Below are positions 1-8,962 of a DNA stretch of 64,000 bases, piece after piece. The notes under the pieces are model-generated. The model was not told where the DNA came from and did not search any database. It was given only the letters and a program-made list of their open reading frames with translations. Made by a program: the position numbers and the translations under genes. Within the stretch, counting starts at the first letter, position 1, and each line of letters begins with the position of its first letter. The DNA comes from Xylophilus sp. (GTDB lineage Bacteria > Pseudomonadota > Gammaproteobacteria > Burkholderiales > Burkholderiaceae_C): contig WNDY01000009.1 in the NCBI GenBank assembly GCA_009914555.1, positions 31,303-95,302 of the forward strand. The letters run 5' to 3'.

Positions 1-2085
1 GGCGGTCAGGTGGTCGCCGCGGTGGGTGGCGTAGGAGTTGAAGTCCTCCTCGGGCAGGCCCATCTTTGCGAGGTATTCGCCGGCCGCCGAGTCGCGCAGG
101 ATGGCGTTGGACGGCGACAGGTGGTCGGTCGTGATGTTGTCCGGCAGCAGCGCCAGCGGGCGCATGCCGCGCAGCGTGCGCGGGTTGGCGGCCAGCGCGC
201 CGACGCCCTCGGTGTCCCAGTAGGGCGGGCGGCGGATGTAGGTGGACTGCGGGCGCCAGTCGTACTGGGGGGAGGTGGATGCCTCATCCGCCTGCCGGAT
301 GGCGAACATGGGCTCGTACACCCGGCGGTATTGCTCCGGCTTGACGGCGGCGCGGACCACGGCGTCGATCTCCTCGTCGCTGGGCCAGAGGTCTTTCAGA
401 CGGATCTCCCGGCCGTCCACCACTCCCAGCACGTCGCGCTCGATGTCGAAGCGGATCGTACCCGCGATGGCATAGGCCACCACTAGCGGCGGCGAGGCCA
501 GGAACGCCTGCTTGGCATACGGGTGGATGCGCCCGTCGAAGTTGCGGTTGCCCGAGAGCACGGCCGTGGCGTAGAGGTCGCGGTCGATGATCTCCTGCTG
601 GATGACCGGATCGAGCGCGCCGCTCATGCCGTTGCAGGTGGTGCAGGCGAAGGCCACGATGCCGAAGCCGAGCGCCTCCAGGTCGTGCAGCAGGCCGGCT
701 TCCTGGAGGTACAGCTCCACGGCCTTGGAGCCGGGCGCCAGCGAGGTCTTGACCCAGGGCTTGCGCACCAGCCCGAGACGGCGGGCGTTGCGCGCGAGCA
801 GGCCGGCGGCGATCACGTTGCGGGGGTTGCTGGTGTTGGTGCAGCTGGTGATGGCGGCGATGATGACCGCGCCGTCGGGCAGCAGGCCCTCGGCCTCCTG
901 TTCGCGCGCCTTGTCCAGATCGACCGCGATGCCGCGCGCGGCGAGGTCGGAGGTCGGCAGGCGCCGGTGCGGGTTCGACGGGCCGGCCAGGGTGCGCACC
1001 ACGGTGGAGAGGTCGAAGCGCAGCACGCGCTCGTACTGCGCGCCGGCGAGCGTTTCGGCCCAGAAGCCGGCCGTCTTCGCGTAGGTCTCGACGAGCCGGA
1101 CCTGCGCTTCCTCGCGGCCGGTGAGCCGCAGGTAGTCCAGCGTCTGCTCGTCGATGGCGAACAGCGCCGCGGTCGCGCCGTACTCGGGGCACATGTTGGA
1201 GATGGTCGCGCGGTCGCCGATCGTGAGGCTCCTGGCGCCGTCGCCGAAGAATTCGAGGTACGCGCCCACGACCTTTTCCTTGCGCAGGAACTCGGTGAGC
1301 GCGAGCACCACGTCGGTCGTGGTGATGCCGGGCTGCCGGCGGCCGGTCAGCTCCACGCCGACGATGTCGGGCAGCCGCATCCACGAGGCGCGGCCGAGCA
1401 TCACGTTCTCGGCCTCCAGGCCGCCCACGCCGACGGCGATCACGCCGAGCGCATCGACGTGCGGCGTGTGGCTGTCGGTGCCGACGCAGGTGTCGGGGAA
1501 GGCCAGGCTGCCCTTCTCGTCCTTCTGCACGGAGACCACCGGCGACATCTTCTCCAGGTTGATCTGGTGCATGATCCCGTTGCCCGCGGGGATCACGTCC
1601 ACATTGGCGAACGCCTTCTTCGTCCATTCGATGAAGTGGAAGCGGTCCTCGTTGCGGCGGTCCTCGATGGCGCGGTTCTTGGCGAAGGCGTCGGGGTCGA
1701 AGCCGCCGCACTCGACGGCCAGCGAATGGTCGACGATGAGCTGCACCGGCACCACGGGGTTCACCGCGGCCGGGTCGCCGCCTTCCTGGGCGATGGCATC
1801 GCGCAGGCCGGCCAGGTCCACCAGTGCGGTCTGGCCCAGGATGTCGTGGCAGACCACGCGCACCGGGAACCACGGGAAGTCCAGTTCGCGCCGGCGCTCG
1901 ATCAGCTGGCGCAGGTAGTCGTCGACGCGGGCCGGATCGGCGCGGCGCACGATGTTTTCGGCATGCACGCGGGCGGTGTAGGGCAGGCCGGCCCAGGCGC
2001 CGGGGCGCAGCGCATCCACGGCCGCGCGGGCGTCGATGTAGTCCAGGGCGGTATCGGGCAGGGCTTTTCTGAAGGAGGAATTCAT
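1..2085 (-). CDS. acnD: Fe/S-dependent 2-methylisocitrate dehydratase AcnD, 3' end outside window
   Basis: Aconitase-family protein that dehydrates 2-methylcitrate in the cytosolic methylcitrate cycle of propionate breakdown. Read on the minus strand from ATG at 2085 (MNSSFRKALPDTALDYID); 695 codons are inside the window, against about 865 for the family, so the C-terminal fifth is missing only because the window ends. Aconitase signatures are visible: the 4Fe-4S cysteines in SCTNTSNP (about residue 413) and in ACTTCNG (about residue 480), and GTDSHTPHVDALGVIAVGVGG near the middle. It is AcnD rather than AcnA by its place in the prpC-Bug-acnD order; AcnD normally needs PrpF, which would lie beyond the left edge. 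The stop of the upstream Bug gene is about 60 bp away, so the three genes are probably one transcript. Confidence 0.93.
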   Translation of the reverse strand, partial: MNSSFRKALPDTALDYIDARAAVDALRPGAWAGLPYTARVHAENIVRRADPARVDDYLRQLIERRRELDFPWFPVRVVCHDILGQTALVDLAGLRDAIAQEGGDPAAVNPVVPVQLIVDHSLAVECGGFDPDAFAKNRAIEDRRNEDRFHFIEWTKKAFANVDVIPAGNGIMHQINLEKMSPVVSVQKDEKGSLAFPDTCVGTDSHTPHVDALGVIAVGVGGLEAENVMLGRASWMRLPDIVGVELTGRRQPGITTTDVVLALTEFLRKEKVVGAYLEFFGDGARSLTIGDRATISNMCPEYGATAALFAIDEQTLDYLRLTGREEAQVRLVETYAKTAGFWAETLAGAQYERVLRFDLSTVVRTLAGPSNPHRRLPTSDLAARGIAVDLDKAREQEAEGLLPDGAVIIAAITSCTNTSNPRNVIAAGLLARNARRLGLVRKPWVKTSLAPGSKAVELYLQEAGLLHDLEALGFGIVAFACTTCNGMSGALDPVIQQEIIDRDLYATAVLSGNRNFDGRIHPYAKQAFLASPPLVVAYAIAGTIRFDIERDVLGVVDGREIRLKDLWPSDEEIDAVVRAAVKPEQYRRVYEPMFAIRQADEASTSPQYDWRPQSTYIRRPPYWDTEGVGALAANPRTLRGMRPLALLPDNITTDHLSPSNAILRDSAAGEYLAKMGLPEEDFNSYATHRGDHLTA

Positions 2086-2145
2086 CGGGGGCAGTCTTCT
2101 GGGGATGACCCGGCGCGAAGCGGCTGCCGGGGCAGGGCGGCTCGC

Positions 2146-3126
2146 TCACTGAGCGCGGATGTCGTTGTCGGTCACCACTTTTGCGTACCGCGGGATCTCG
2201 GCGCGGATCAGCGCGCCGAAGGCGCCGGGGCTTCCGCCCGCGGGGGAGACCCCGGTCGGCTCCAGCTTCGCGGCGAGTTCGGGCGTCTTCAGGCCGGCGT
2301 CGAGCGCGCCGTTGAGCCTGGCCAGCATCTGGGGCGGCACGCCGCGGGGCGCGATCAGGCCGTGCCATGCCACGACGTCATAGTCGGGCAGGCCGCTTTC
2401 GGCCACGGACGGGATCTGCGGATAGGCCGCCAGCCGCCGGGCCGTCGTGACGGCCAGCGCGCGAAGCCGGCCGGACTGCACATGCTGCATCAGGGCTTCG
2501 GTGCCCGCGATGAACAGGTCCACGTTGCCGGCCACCAGGTCGGTCACGGCCGGGCCCGTGCCCCGGTAGGGAATGTGCGTCGCCTTGGCGCCGGCCATGC
2601 CGAACAGGTATTCGGTCGCGATGTGCAGGTGGCTGCCGTTGCCCGCCGAGGCGAAGGTGAGCTTGCCGGGGTTCTGCCGGGCGTAGGCCAGCAGCTCCTG
2701 GAGGTTCTGCGCCTTGACGCGCTGCGGGTTGACGCACAGCACGTAGGCGCCCTTGGACAGCTGGATCACCGGCGTCATGTCGGCCACCGGGTCGAAGCGC
2801 AGCTTGTAGAGGGCGGGGTTGACCGTGTAGCTCCCGGCGATGAGCAGCAGCGTGTACCCGTCGGCCGGCGTGTGGAGCGCGTACTCGGTGCCCAGCGTCC
2901 CGCCCGCGCCCGGCCGGTTGTCGACGATGACCGGCTGGCCCAGGCGCTGGTTCAGGATGTTCGCCGCGACGCGGGCGATGAAGTCGGACCCTCCGCCCGG
3001 CGCGAAGGGGCAGACGATGCGGATCGGCTTGCCGGGGAACGCCTCCTCGGCGTGCCCCGTCCGCATCGCGGGCAGCGCCATGCTGGCCAGTACCGTGGTG
3101 GAAAAGGCGCGGCGGTTCAGTGCCAT
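2146..3126 (-). CDS. Bug-family (TctC) periplasmic solute-binding protein
   Basis: Tripartite tricarboxylate transporter substrate-binding protein of the Bug family, 326 aa. The start at ATG 3126 gives MALNRRAFSTTVLASMALPA, a twin-arginine-like signal peptide; a longer frame to 3159 only adds leader. Family marks are FPGKPIRIVCPFAPGGGSDF, NRPGAGGTLGTEYA and the GNGSHLHIATEYLFG segment. It sits between prpC and acnD, an arrangement known in Burkholderiales, where such proteins are thought to bind the carboxylate fed into the cycle; the ligand cannot be read from sequence. No TctA/TctB membrane genes are near, which is usual for Bug proteins. Confidence 0.9.
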   Translation of the reverse strand: MALNRRAFSTTVLASMALPAMRTGHAEEAFPGKPIRIVCPFAPGGGSDFIARVAANILNQRLGQPVIVDNRPGAGGTLGTEYALHTPADGYTLLLIAGSYTVNPALYKLRFDPVADMTPVIQLSKGAYVLCVNPQRVKAQNLQELLAYARQNPGKLTFASAGNGSHLHIATEYLFGMAGAKATHIPYRGTGPAVTDLVAGNVDLFIAGTEALMQHVQSGRLRALAVTTARRLAAYPQIPSVAESGLPDYDVVAWHGLIAPRGVPPQMLARLNGALDAGLKTPELAAKLEPTGVSPAGGSPGAFGALIRAEIPRYAKVVTDNDIRAQ

Positions 3127-3189
3127 CGTTGTCTCTCTGGTTGGTTGGTCCGCCGCCACTCTCGATCCAAGTGCGCCGCCTGTCCAGGC

Positions 3190-4362
3190 CTAGCCACGCT
3201 CGTCGATGGGAACGAAGGCCAGGTCCTCCGGGCCGGTGTAGTTGGCGCTCGGGCGGATGATCTTGCCGTCCTGGCGCTGCTCGATCACGTGGGCGCTCCA
3301 GCCGCTGGTGCGGGCGATCACGAACAGCGGCGTGAAGTGGGCGGTCGGCACGCCCAGCAGGTGGTAGCTCACGGCGCTGAACCAGTCGAGGTTGGGGAAC
3401 ATCTTCTTGACTTCCCACATCACGCTCTCCAGCCGCTCGGCGATGTCGAACAGCCGGGTGCTGCCGGCCTCGGCCGAGAGCTGACGCGCCACTTCCTTGA
3501 TGACCTTGTTGCGCGGGTCGCTCACGGTGTAGACCGGATGGCCGAAGCCGATGATGGTTTCCTTGGCCTCCACGCGGCGGCGGATGTCGGCCTCGGCCTC
3601 GTCGGCGCTGTCATAGCGGCTCTGGATGTCGAAGGCCACTTCGTTGGCGCCGCCGTGCTTGGGGCCGCGCAGCGCGCCGATGGCGCCGGTGATGGCCGAA
3701 TAGATGTCGCTGCCGGTGCCGGCGATCACGCGGCCGGTGAAGGTGCTGGCGTTGAACTCGTGCTCGGCATAGAGGTTCAGGCTGATGTGGGCGGCCTTGA
3801 CCCAGCTCTCGGAGGGTTTGCTGCCGTGCAGCAGGTGCAGGTAGTGGCCGCCGATGGAGTCGTCGTCGGTCTCGACCTCGATGCGGCGGCCGTTGCGGGC
3901 CCAGTGGTGCCAGTAGAGCAGGGCCGAGCCGAGCGAGGCCAGCAGCCGGTCGGCGATGTCGCGCGCGCCGGCCACGCCGTGGTCGTCCTTCTCGGGCTCG
4001 ATGGTGCCGAGCGTGGAGACGTAGGTGCGCAGCACGTCCATCGGATGGGCCGCCGCCGGGATCTGCTCCAGCACCGTCTTCACCGGTGCCGGCAGGCCGC
4101 GCAGCGCGCGGAGCCTGGCCTTGTAGGCGCGCAGCTCGGCGCGGCCGGGCAGCTTGCCGTGGACCAGCAGGTGGGCCACTTCCTCGAACTCGGCCTTGTC
4201 GGCCAGGTCGAGGATGTCGTAGCCGCGGTAGTGCAGGTCGTTGCCGGTGCGCCCGACGGTGCACAGGGCGGTGTTGCCTGCGGCGACGCCGGAGAGGGCG
4301 ACGGACTTCTTGGGCTTGAAGGGGGCGGGTGCGGCGGTCTCGGGGGGCGTGGTAGCGCTCAT
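3190..4362 (-). CDS. prpC: 2-methylcitrate synthase PrpC
   Basis: Condenses propionyl-CoA with oxaloacetate to 2-methylcitrate, the entry step of the methylcitrate cycle. The 390-aa product has the type-II-like short citrate synthase form: [21 protein letters not shown] near the N-terminus, catalytic His in [12 protein letters not shown] and in [15 protein letters not shown], and catalytic Asp in [11 protein letters not shown], followed by the HVIEQR arginine region. Start chosen at ATG 4362, seven codons inside the longest frame, because AGGAG lies 8-12 nt upstream. First gene of a minus-strand operon with the Bug gene and acnD, divergent from the prpR-like regulator. prpB (methylisocitrate lyase) is not found in the window. 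Confidence 0.95.
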   Translation of the reverse strand: MSATTPPETAAPAPFKPKKSVALSGVAAGNTALCTVGRTGNDLHYRGYDILDLADKAEFEEVAHLLVHGKLPGRAELRAYKARLRALRGLPAPVKTVLEQIPAAAHPMDVLRTYVSTLGTIEPEKDDHGVAGARDIADRLLASLGSALLYWHHWARNGRRIEVETDDDSIGGHYLHLLHGSKPSESWVKAAHISLNLYAEHEFNASTFTGRVIAGTGSDIYSAITGAIGALRGPKHGGANEVAFDIQSRYDSADEAEADIRRRVEAKETIIGFGHPVYTVSDPRNKVIKEVARQLSAEAGSTRLFDIAERLESVMWEVKKMFPNLDWFSAVSYHLLGVPTAHFTPLFVIARTSGWSAHVIEQRQDGKIIRPSANYTGPEDLAFVPIDERG

Positions 4363-4446
4363 GCAGGGGTCTCCTGGGTTCAAAAAGGCCCCCGGACAGG
4401 CACGCGGCGGCCTGCCCGGTCCCCGGAGCCGGGGGTGTTGCCAAGG

Positions 4447-4537
4447 TTCGCAATTTACGCAAAATCAACCCCGGCGAACAGGGGTAAAAAGGCGAAGTTT
4501 TGCGAAATGGTCCCCAGCGCTTTGCGAAGATTGCGAA
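4447..4537. promoter_or_regulatory. Cluster of TTGCGAA-type operator candidates between prpC and prpR
   Basis: The prpC-prpR divergent gap carries TTCGCAA (4447-4453), TTTGCGAA (4499-4506), TTTGCGAA (4521-4528) and TTGCGAA (4531-4537). Spacings between the last three are 22 and 10 bp, close to whole helical turns. RamB/ScfR-type short-chain acyl regulators are known to bind TTTGCAAA-like motifs, so these are probable binding sites for the neighbouring regulator. Role is inferred from the repeats and position. Confidence 0.6.
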
Positions 4538-4547
4538 TCAAAAAGCC

Positions 4548-5957
4548 ATGACCGAAAGAGCCCGAGCCAGAAAGACCTTCATGGGCGTGAAGCTGCGCCG
4601 GCTGCGCGCGGAGCGCGGCCTGTCGCAGACCGCGCTGGCGCAGGCGCTGGGTCTGTCGCCGAGCTACCTCGATCAGCTGGAGCAGAACCAGCGGCCGCTC
4701 ACGGTCGCGGTGCTGCTGCGGCTCCAGCGGGCGCTGGATGTGGACGTGCAGGCGTTCTCCAAGGACGAAGAGGCCCGGCTGGTCGCCGGGCTGCGCGAGG
4801 CGCTGGCCGATGCGCTGGAGCCGGTCGCGCTGCCCGAGCTGCAGGAGGTCGCCGCCCAGATGCCGGCCCTGGGCCGGGCCGTGGTCGCGCTGCACCGGCG
4901 CGCCGCCGACCTGCGGGAGCGCCTGGAGATGCTGTCGCTGCGCCTGGGCGACGACCGGGCCGACACGTCGGCCCTGCCCACGATGCCGTTCGAGGTCGTG
5001 CGCGACTTCTTCTTTGCCCACCAGAACCATTTCGACCCCCTCGAACGGGCCGCCGAGGCGCCGGCCGCCGGCATGGCGCAGGTCGACTGGCTGGAGCGGC
5101 GGCTGGCCCACGAGCACGGCGTGCGCGTGGTCCTGGCCGGGGAGGGCGAGGCGCGCAAGCGCCGCTACGACGTGGCCAGCCGCACGCTGCGCATCCATCC
5201 ATCGCTGGGGCCGGCGCAGCGCGCCTTCCGGCTGGCCACCTAGCTGGCGCTGCTGGAATTCTCCCGTCTGATCGACGGCCTGACCGACGTGCCCGAGCTG
5301 GCCGACGATGCCGCCTCGCGCGCCCTGGCGCGCATCGGCCTGGCCAACTACTTCGCCGGCGCGCTGCTGCTGCCCTACGGCGCCTTCCTGCGGGCCGCCG
5401 AGGCCCTGCGCTACGACATCGACCTGCTGGGGCAGCAGTTCGGCGTGGGCTTCGAGACGGTGTGCCACCGGCTCTCCACGCTGCAGCGCCCCGAGGCACC
5501 GGGCGTGCCGTTCTTCTTCGTGCGGGTGGACCGCGCGGGCAACATCTCCAAGCGCCAGTCGGCCACCCATTTCCATTTCAGCCGCACCGGCGGCACCTGT
5601 CCGCTGTGGAACGTCTACGAAGCCTTCGGCCAGCCCGGGCGCATCCTGCGGCAGCTGGCCCGCATGCCCGACAGCCACACCTACCTCTGGATCGCGCGGG
5701 TGGTGTCGCACCGCACCGGCGGCTACGGCGCCCTGCAGCAGGAGTTCTCGATCGGCCTGGGCTGCGACATCCGGCATGCCTCGCGCCTGGTGTATGCCAA
5801 GGGCCTGGACCTGCGCGACCCCGAGGCTGCCACGCCGATCGGCATGGGCTGCAAGGTCTGTGAACGCGAGCGCTGCCTGCAGCGGGCCTTTCCCTACGTC
5901 GGCCGGCCGCTGGAGGTGGACGAGAACCAGAGCCGGATCGCGCCGTACGCGGATTGA
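4548..5957 (+). pseudogene. prpR: ScfR/PrpR-type XRE-family regulator of propionate use, interrupted by amber codon
   Basis: Short-chain fatty acyl regulator: N-terminal XRE helix-turn-helix (LRRLRAERGLSQTALAQALG, about residues 15-60), then the long ImmA/IrrE-like and DUF2083 regions with the usual cysteine cluster GCKVCERERC near the C-terminus. The frame from ATG 4548 to 5957 would give 469 aa, normal for the family, but codon 232 (5241-5243) is TAG in the sequence AFRLAT-stop-LALLEFSRLID. Reading continues in the same frame afterwards, so this is one C-to-T change from CAG (Gln), not a frameshift. Either the regulator is truncated to 231 aa with DNA binding but no sensor half, or the base is a consensus error. 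Divergent from prpC. Confidence 0.85.
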
Positions 5958-5965
5958 CGGCTGCA

Positions 5966-6026
5966 CATACTCCCGCCTCAACTATGCCGTAGCGCGCGCA
6001 GACTGGGCGCCAGGAAAACATACTCC
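5966..6026 (+). repeat. 53-nt paired YATACYCC element, copy A
   Basis: CATACTCCC at 5966 and again at 6019, exactly 53 nt apart, with TAGCGCGC at offset 25-32 and GGCGC at offset 41-45. It begins 9 nt after the stop of the prpR-like gene and fills much of the 157-bp gap before the next (opposing) gene. Same layout as the copies at 30599, 46538, 48769, 51176, 57033 and 9573. Function unknown. Confidence 0.7.
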
Positions 6027-6114
6027 CTGCCTATGCGAAGTCCGGATGCCCGGGCGGAGGCCCGCGTACATCGGCCGCGATCAGCCGTTCCAGCCCTCGG
6101 GCGCGGGCAGGCGG

Positions 6115-6756
6115 TCAGGCGGCGCTTTCATCGAGCGTGCCGGTCTGCAGGTGCTGGGTATCGGCCCAGCCCACGAGCGTGAGCCCGCCGGGCGTCCACA
6201 GCAGGCGGTTGATGGCCGCGTTGCCCAGGTGCCAGGTGCGCGGCGCCTGGATCTCCTGGCCGGTGGCCGCGCGGTAGAGCACGTCCATCACGCCGCCGTG
6301 GCCGACGAGGACGATGAGCTGGCCCGGATGGCGCGCGGCCAGCCGGTGGGCCACGCCGGTGATGCGCTCGCGAAAGCGCACCAGCGACTCGCCGCCCTCG
6401 GGCTCGAAGTGCGGATCGCGCGTGCGCCAGCGGCGGGCCTGCTCGGGCAGCGTGGCCTCGATCTCGGCGAAGGTGCGGCCTTCGAACACGCCGAAGCCGC
6501 GCTCGCGCAGGCCGGGCTCCGGCGTCACCGCGATGCCCGCGGCCGCGCCCACCGCCTCGGCCGTGTGTCGGGCGCGCTGCAGGTCGCTGGCGTAGATCGC
6601 CGCGATGTCCTCGCCGGCCAGCGCACTGCCGACCTGGCGCGCCTGCCAGCGGCCGGTGTCGTTGAGCGGGATGTCGAGATGACCCTGGATGCGCGTGTCC
6701 ACGTTCCAGGCCGTCTCGCCGTGGCGGATCGCGATGATGCGGGTGGGTTCTTCCAT
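6115..6756 (-). CDS. Histidine phosphatase family protein (phosphoglycerate mutase-like)
   Basis: Cytosolic phosphohydrolase of the branch that includes GpmB and CobC, 213 aa. The phosphate-accepting motif AIRHGETAWN is at the N-terminus, the second catalytic histidine in VLVGHGGVMD near residue 160, and the acid in LRERGFGVFEG near residue 80. Start is ATG 6756; upstream extension to 6825 lacks family sequence. The upstream gap holds a dispersed repeat (6792-6926), so this gene probably has its own promoter inside or next to that repeat. The exact substrate cannot be told. Confidence 0.88.
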   Translation of the reverse strand: MEEPTRIIAIRHGETAWNVDTRIQGHLDIPLNDTGRWQARQVGSALAGEDIAAIYASDLQRARHTAEAVGAAAGIAVTPEPGLRERGFGVFEGRTFAEIEATLPEQARRWRTRDPHFEPEGGESLVRFRERITGVAHRLAARHPGQLIVLVGHGGVMDVLYRAATGQEIQAPRTWHLGNAAINRLLWTPGGLTLVGWADTQHLQTGTLDESAA

Positions 6757-6791
6757 GTGTGGGTGCTTCCCTGTTGTGATCGGCTGCCAGT

Positions 6792-6926
6792 TCCGGCGCG
6801 GCCCAGGCCAGCAGACGCCGCGCAAGGGCCGCCCCGCCGCGCTGGCGTCACCCTCTCTCCCTTCCCGGAGCGCGCAGCGCTAGAGAGAAGAGGGGAGCGG
6901 CGCAGCCGCTCGGGGGGTGTGCTCTA
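6792..6926 (-). repeat. Dispersed GC-rich repeat, copy 1, ending at a stop codon
   Basis: Shares long stretches with 51299-51474: TCCGGCGCGGCC, AGGCCAGCAGAC, CGCGCAAGGGCCGCCC, then AGAGAAG-rich sequence and AGCGGC-GCA-GCCGCT followed by a run of six G and GCTCTA. On the minus strand the end reads TAGAGCA then C-run then a 6-bp stem with a 3-nt loop. TAG is the stop codon of the adjacent lipoprotein gene. It may serve as a 3' stem-loop; no U-tract follows. Confidence 0.7.
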
Positions 6927-7544
6927 CCTTGGAATCTCTACGTCCACGCGCCGGATTCCCGCCAGCGGCTGCGGGAAGTCGCGCAGCGCCGCGTCGAACA
7001 TCGCGCCCAGGGTGGCGTCGTCGGGCCAGACGCCCTCGTGCACCGCACGCGTCTCGTAGACCACCTTGCCGCTGGCTGCGTCGCGGATCACGATGCTGGC
7101 CTCGCGCAGGTACAGCGTGGGCGGCGGCAGGTAGAGCGGATGCGGGCGCAGCCAGCCGGCGCCCCAGTAGCCGCCGCGCCAGCCGCCGTACGGGCCGCCC
7201 CAGTAGCCGCCGCGCAGCCAGGGATCGGTCCACGGGTCGTAGCGCAGCTCGCGCGCGGTGTGGCTGCCGATCTGCACCGTGAAGCGCGCGGCCTCGTCGG
7301 TGCGGCGCAGGCCGACGCGGGCCAGCGCCTGCTCGGCCAGGTCCTCCAGCTGCTTCTGTTCGGTGGCGCGCGCCTGCTGCGAGGGCAGCCGCTCGAAGCG
7401 GTAGGTGGACGGCTCGACCGGGCCGCTGAGCGACGAGAAGCTCTGCACGTTGCTGTCGACCAGCCGCGAGGTCGAACAGCCGGCGATGCACAGCGCCGCG
7501 GCCGTCAGCAGCAGGGCGGAGAGGGTTCTTGGCAGGGATTGCAT
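6924..7544 (-). CDS. DUF4136-like outer-membrane lipoprotein
   Basis: Predicted lipoprotein of 206 aa: MQSLPRTLSALLLTAAALCIAGC is a type II signal peptide with lipobox IAGC (Cys22). The body resembles the DUF4136 family: a YRFERLPS segment, a helix rich in E and Q, then a Gly/Tyr/Trp-rich stretch (GGYWGGPYGGWRGGYW, about residues 112-127) and a C-terminal IVIRDAASGKVVYETRA beta region. The aromatic/glycine-rich insert is typical of envelope lipoproteins in Burkholderiales. Function unknown. The stop codon lies inside the dispersed repeat. It is followed upstream on the same strand by ttcA (33 bp), so they may share a transcript. Confidence 0.8.
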   Translation of the reverse strand: MQSLPRTLSALLLTAAALCIAGCSTSRLVDSNVQSFSSLSGPVEPSTYRFERLPSQQARATEQKQLEDLAEQALARVGLRRTDEAARFTVQIGSHTARELRYDPWTDPWLRGGYWGGPYGGWRGGYWGAGWLRPHPLYLPPPTLYLREASIVIRDAASGKVVYETRAVHEGVWPDDATLGAMFDAALRDFPQPLAGIRRVDVEIPR

Positions 7545-7577
7545 GGAATGTGCTCCTTTCCGGACCTGCCGCGCAGG

Positions 7578-8522
7578 TCAGATGGTGACGACCTGCAGCC
7601 CGGGCAGGCTGGGCTGGGCGGCGGGAAAGTCCTCGTGGTCGAAGGCCCGGTCGCCGTCCTCGCTGGCCACGCCCGTGGCCTTCAGGTTGCGGAAGTCGTG
7701 CAGGCTGGCGTCGAGCAGGTGGCTCGGCACGATGTTCTGCAGCGCGGTGAACATGTTCTCCACCCGGCCGGGGAAGCGCTTCTCCCAGTCGCGCAGCATC
7801 TCGCCGACCTGCTTCCTCTGCAGGTTTTCCTGGCTGCCGCAGAGCGTGCAGGGAATGATCGGGAACGCGCGGTGCCGGGCCCAGCGCGCCGTGTCCTTCT
7901 CGGCCACGTAGGCCAGCGGGCGGATCACCACGTGGCGGCCGTCGTCGCTCACCAGCTTGGGCGGCATGCTCTTGAGCTTGGCGCCGAAGAACATGTTGAG
8001 CAGCAGCGTCTGGAGGATGTCGTCGCGGTGGTGGCCCAGCGCGACCTTGGTCGCGCCCAGTTCATCGGCCACGCGGTAGAGAATGCCGCGGCGCAGCCGG
8101 CTGCACAGACCGCAGGTGGTCTTGCCTTCGGGCACGACGCGCTTGACGATGCTGTAGGTGTCCTGCTCCTCGATGTGGAACGGCACGCCCAGGTTCTTCA
8201 GGTAGGTGGGCAGCACGTCCTCGGGGAAGCCCGGCTGCTTCTGGTCGAGGTTGACCGCCACCAGGTCGAAGCGCACCGGCGCGCGGGCGCGCAGCTTGAG
8301 CAGGATGTCGAGCAGCGCATAGCTGTCTTTGCCGCCCGACACGCAGACCATGACCTTGTCGCCTTCCTCGATCATGTGGAAGTCGGTGATGGCGCGGCCG
8401 ACCTCGCGGCACAGGCGCTTTTCGAGCTTGTGGCTCTCGCGCTCGATCTTCAGGCGCGCGGCGGCGGCACCGTTCATGGACGGTGCGGTTGGCTCGGAGG
8501 GGTCGATCCAGACGGCGCTCAT
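7578..8522 (-). CDS. ttcA: tRNA 2-thiocytidine(32) synthetase TtcA
   Basis: ATP- and Fe-S-dependent enzyme that thiolates cytidine 32 of certain tRNAs. 314 aa from ATG 8522 ([14 protein letters not shown]); a frame reaching 8537 would need TTG. The PP-loop is [14 protein letters not shown] (about residues 60-73). The two CxxC pairs that hold the 4Fe-4S cluster are [12 protein letters not shown] and [14 protein letters not shown], and [14 protein letters not shown] is present. Length and motifs are typical, so the gene looks intact. Neighbours folB and the SDR gene follow the same strand with 48 and 20 bp gaps, a block I recall as common in Comamonadaceae. Confidence 0.96.
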   Translation of the reverse strand: MSAVWIDPSEPTAPSMNGAAAARLKIERESHKLEKRLCREVGRAITDFHMIEEGDKVMVCVSGGKDSYALLDILLKLRARAPVRFDLVAVNLDQKQPGFPEDVLPTYLKNLGVPFHIEEQDTYSIVKRVVPEGKTTCGLCSRLRRGILYRVADELGATKVALGHHRDDILQTLLLNMFFGAKLKSMPPKLVSDDGRHVVIRPLAYVAEKDTARWARHRAFPIIPCTLCGSQENLQRKQVGEMLRDWEKRFPGRVENMFTALQNIVPSHLLDASLHDFRNLKATGVASEDGDRAFDHEDFPAAQPSLPGLQVVTI

Positions 8523-8570
8523 GGGGACAGCAGGCAAGGGGCGGACGAGGGCACGGATTTTACCGGCCGC

Positions 8571-8942
8571 TCACCATTGCCCTGTTTCGACGCGTATGGC
8601 CACTTCGCAGTCGTCGAAGATTTCCAGCTTGGCGATCTTCACGCGCACGCCCAGCACCCCCGGCAGCTGCAGCAGCCGGCGGGCCAGGCGGCCGATCAGG
8701 CTCTCCAGCAGGTTGACGTGCTCGGCGGTGCATTCGTTGATGATGATCTGGCGGACCTTGCGGTAGTCGAGCACGTGGGTGATGTCGTCGTCGCGCGGCA
8801 GCAGCGGCTGGGTGCCGAGGTTGAGCTCGGCATCGACCTGGATCGGCTGCGGCGCGGTCTTCTCGTGCGCGAGGATGCCCAGGTTGGCGTCGAAGCGCAG
8901 GCCGCTGAGGGTGAGGATCTGGTTGCCCTTGGTGATGGACAT
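8571..8942 (-). CDS. folB: Dihydroneopterin aldolase FolB
   Basis: Folate biosynthesis enzyme converting dihydroneopterin to 6-hydroxymethyl-dihydropterin and glycolaldehyde. 123 aa, the normal FolB length, from ATG 8942 (MSITKGNQILTLSGLRFDAN). Family marks are the N-terminal LSGLRFDANLGILAHEK, the VLDYRKVRQII segment with the pterin-binding Tyr, and HVNLLESLIGRLARRLL with the catalytic Glu. Between ttcA and a folM-like SDR gene on the same strand; the latter supports a pterin role for the pair. Confidence 0.93.
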   Translation of the reverse strand: MSITKGNQILTLSGLRFDANLGILAHEKTAPQPIQVDAELNLGTQPLLPRDDDITHVLDYRKVRQIIINECTAEHVNLLESLIGRLARRLLQLPGVLGVRVKIAKLEIFDDCEVAIRVETGQW

Positions 8943-8962
8943 GGTGGCGTGCCTCGTGGCGG

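Noticed and set aside
284..2368. Long 694-codon frame on the minus strand
   Set aside because: Arg/Pro/Ala-rich shadow of acnD in another frame; the acnD frame has full aconitase motifs.
523..4551. 1,342-codon plus-strand frame
   Set aside because: Antisense shadow across acnD, Bug and prpC caused by high GC; no domain, composition unlike a protein.
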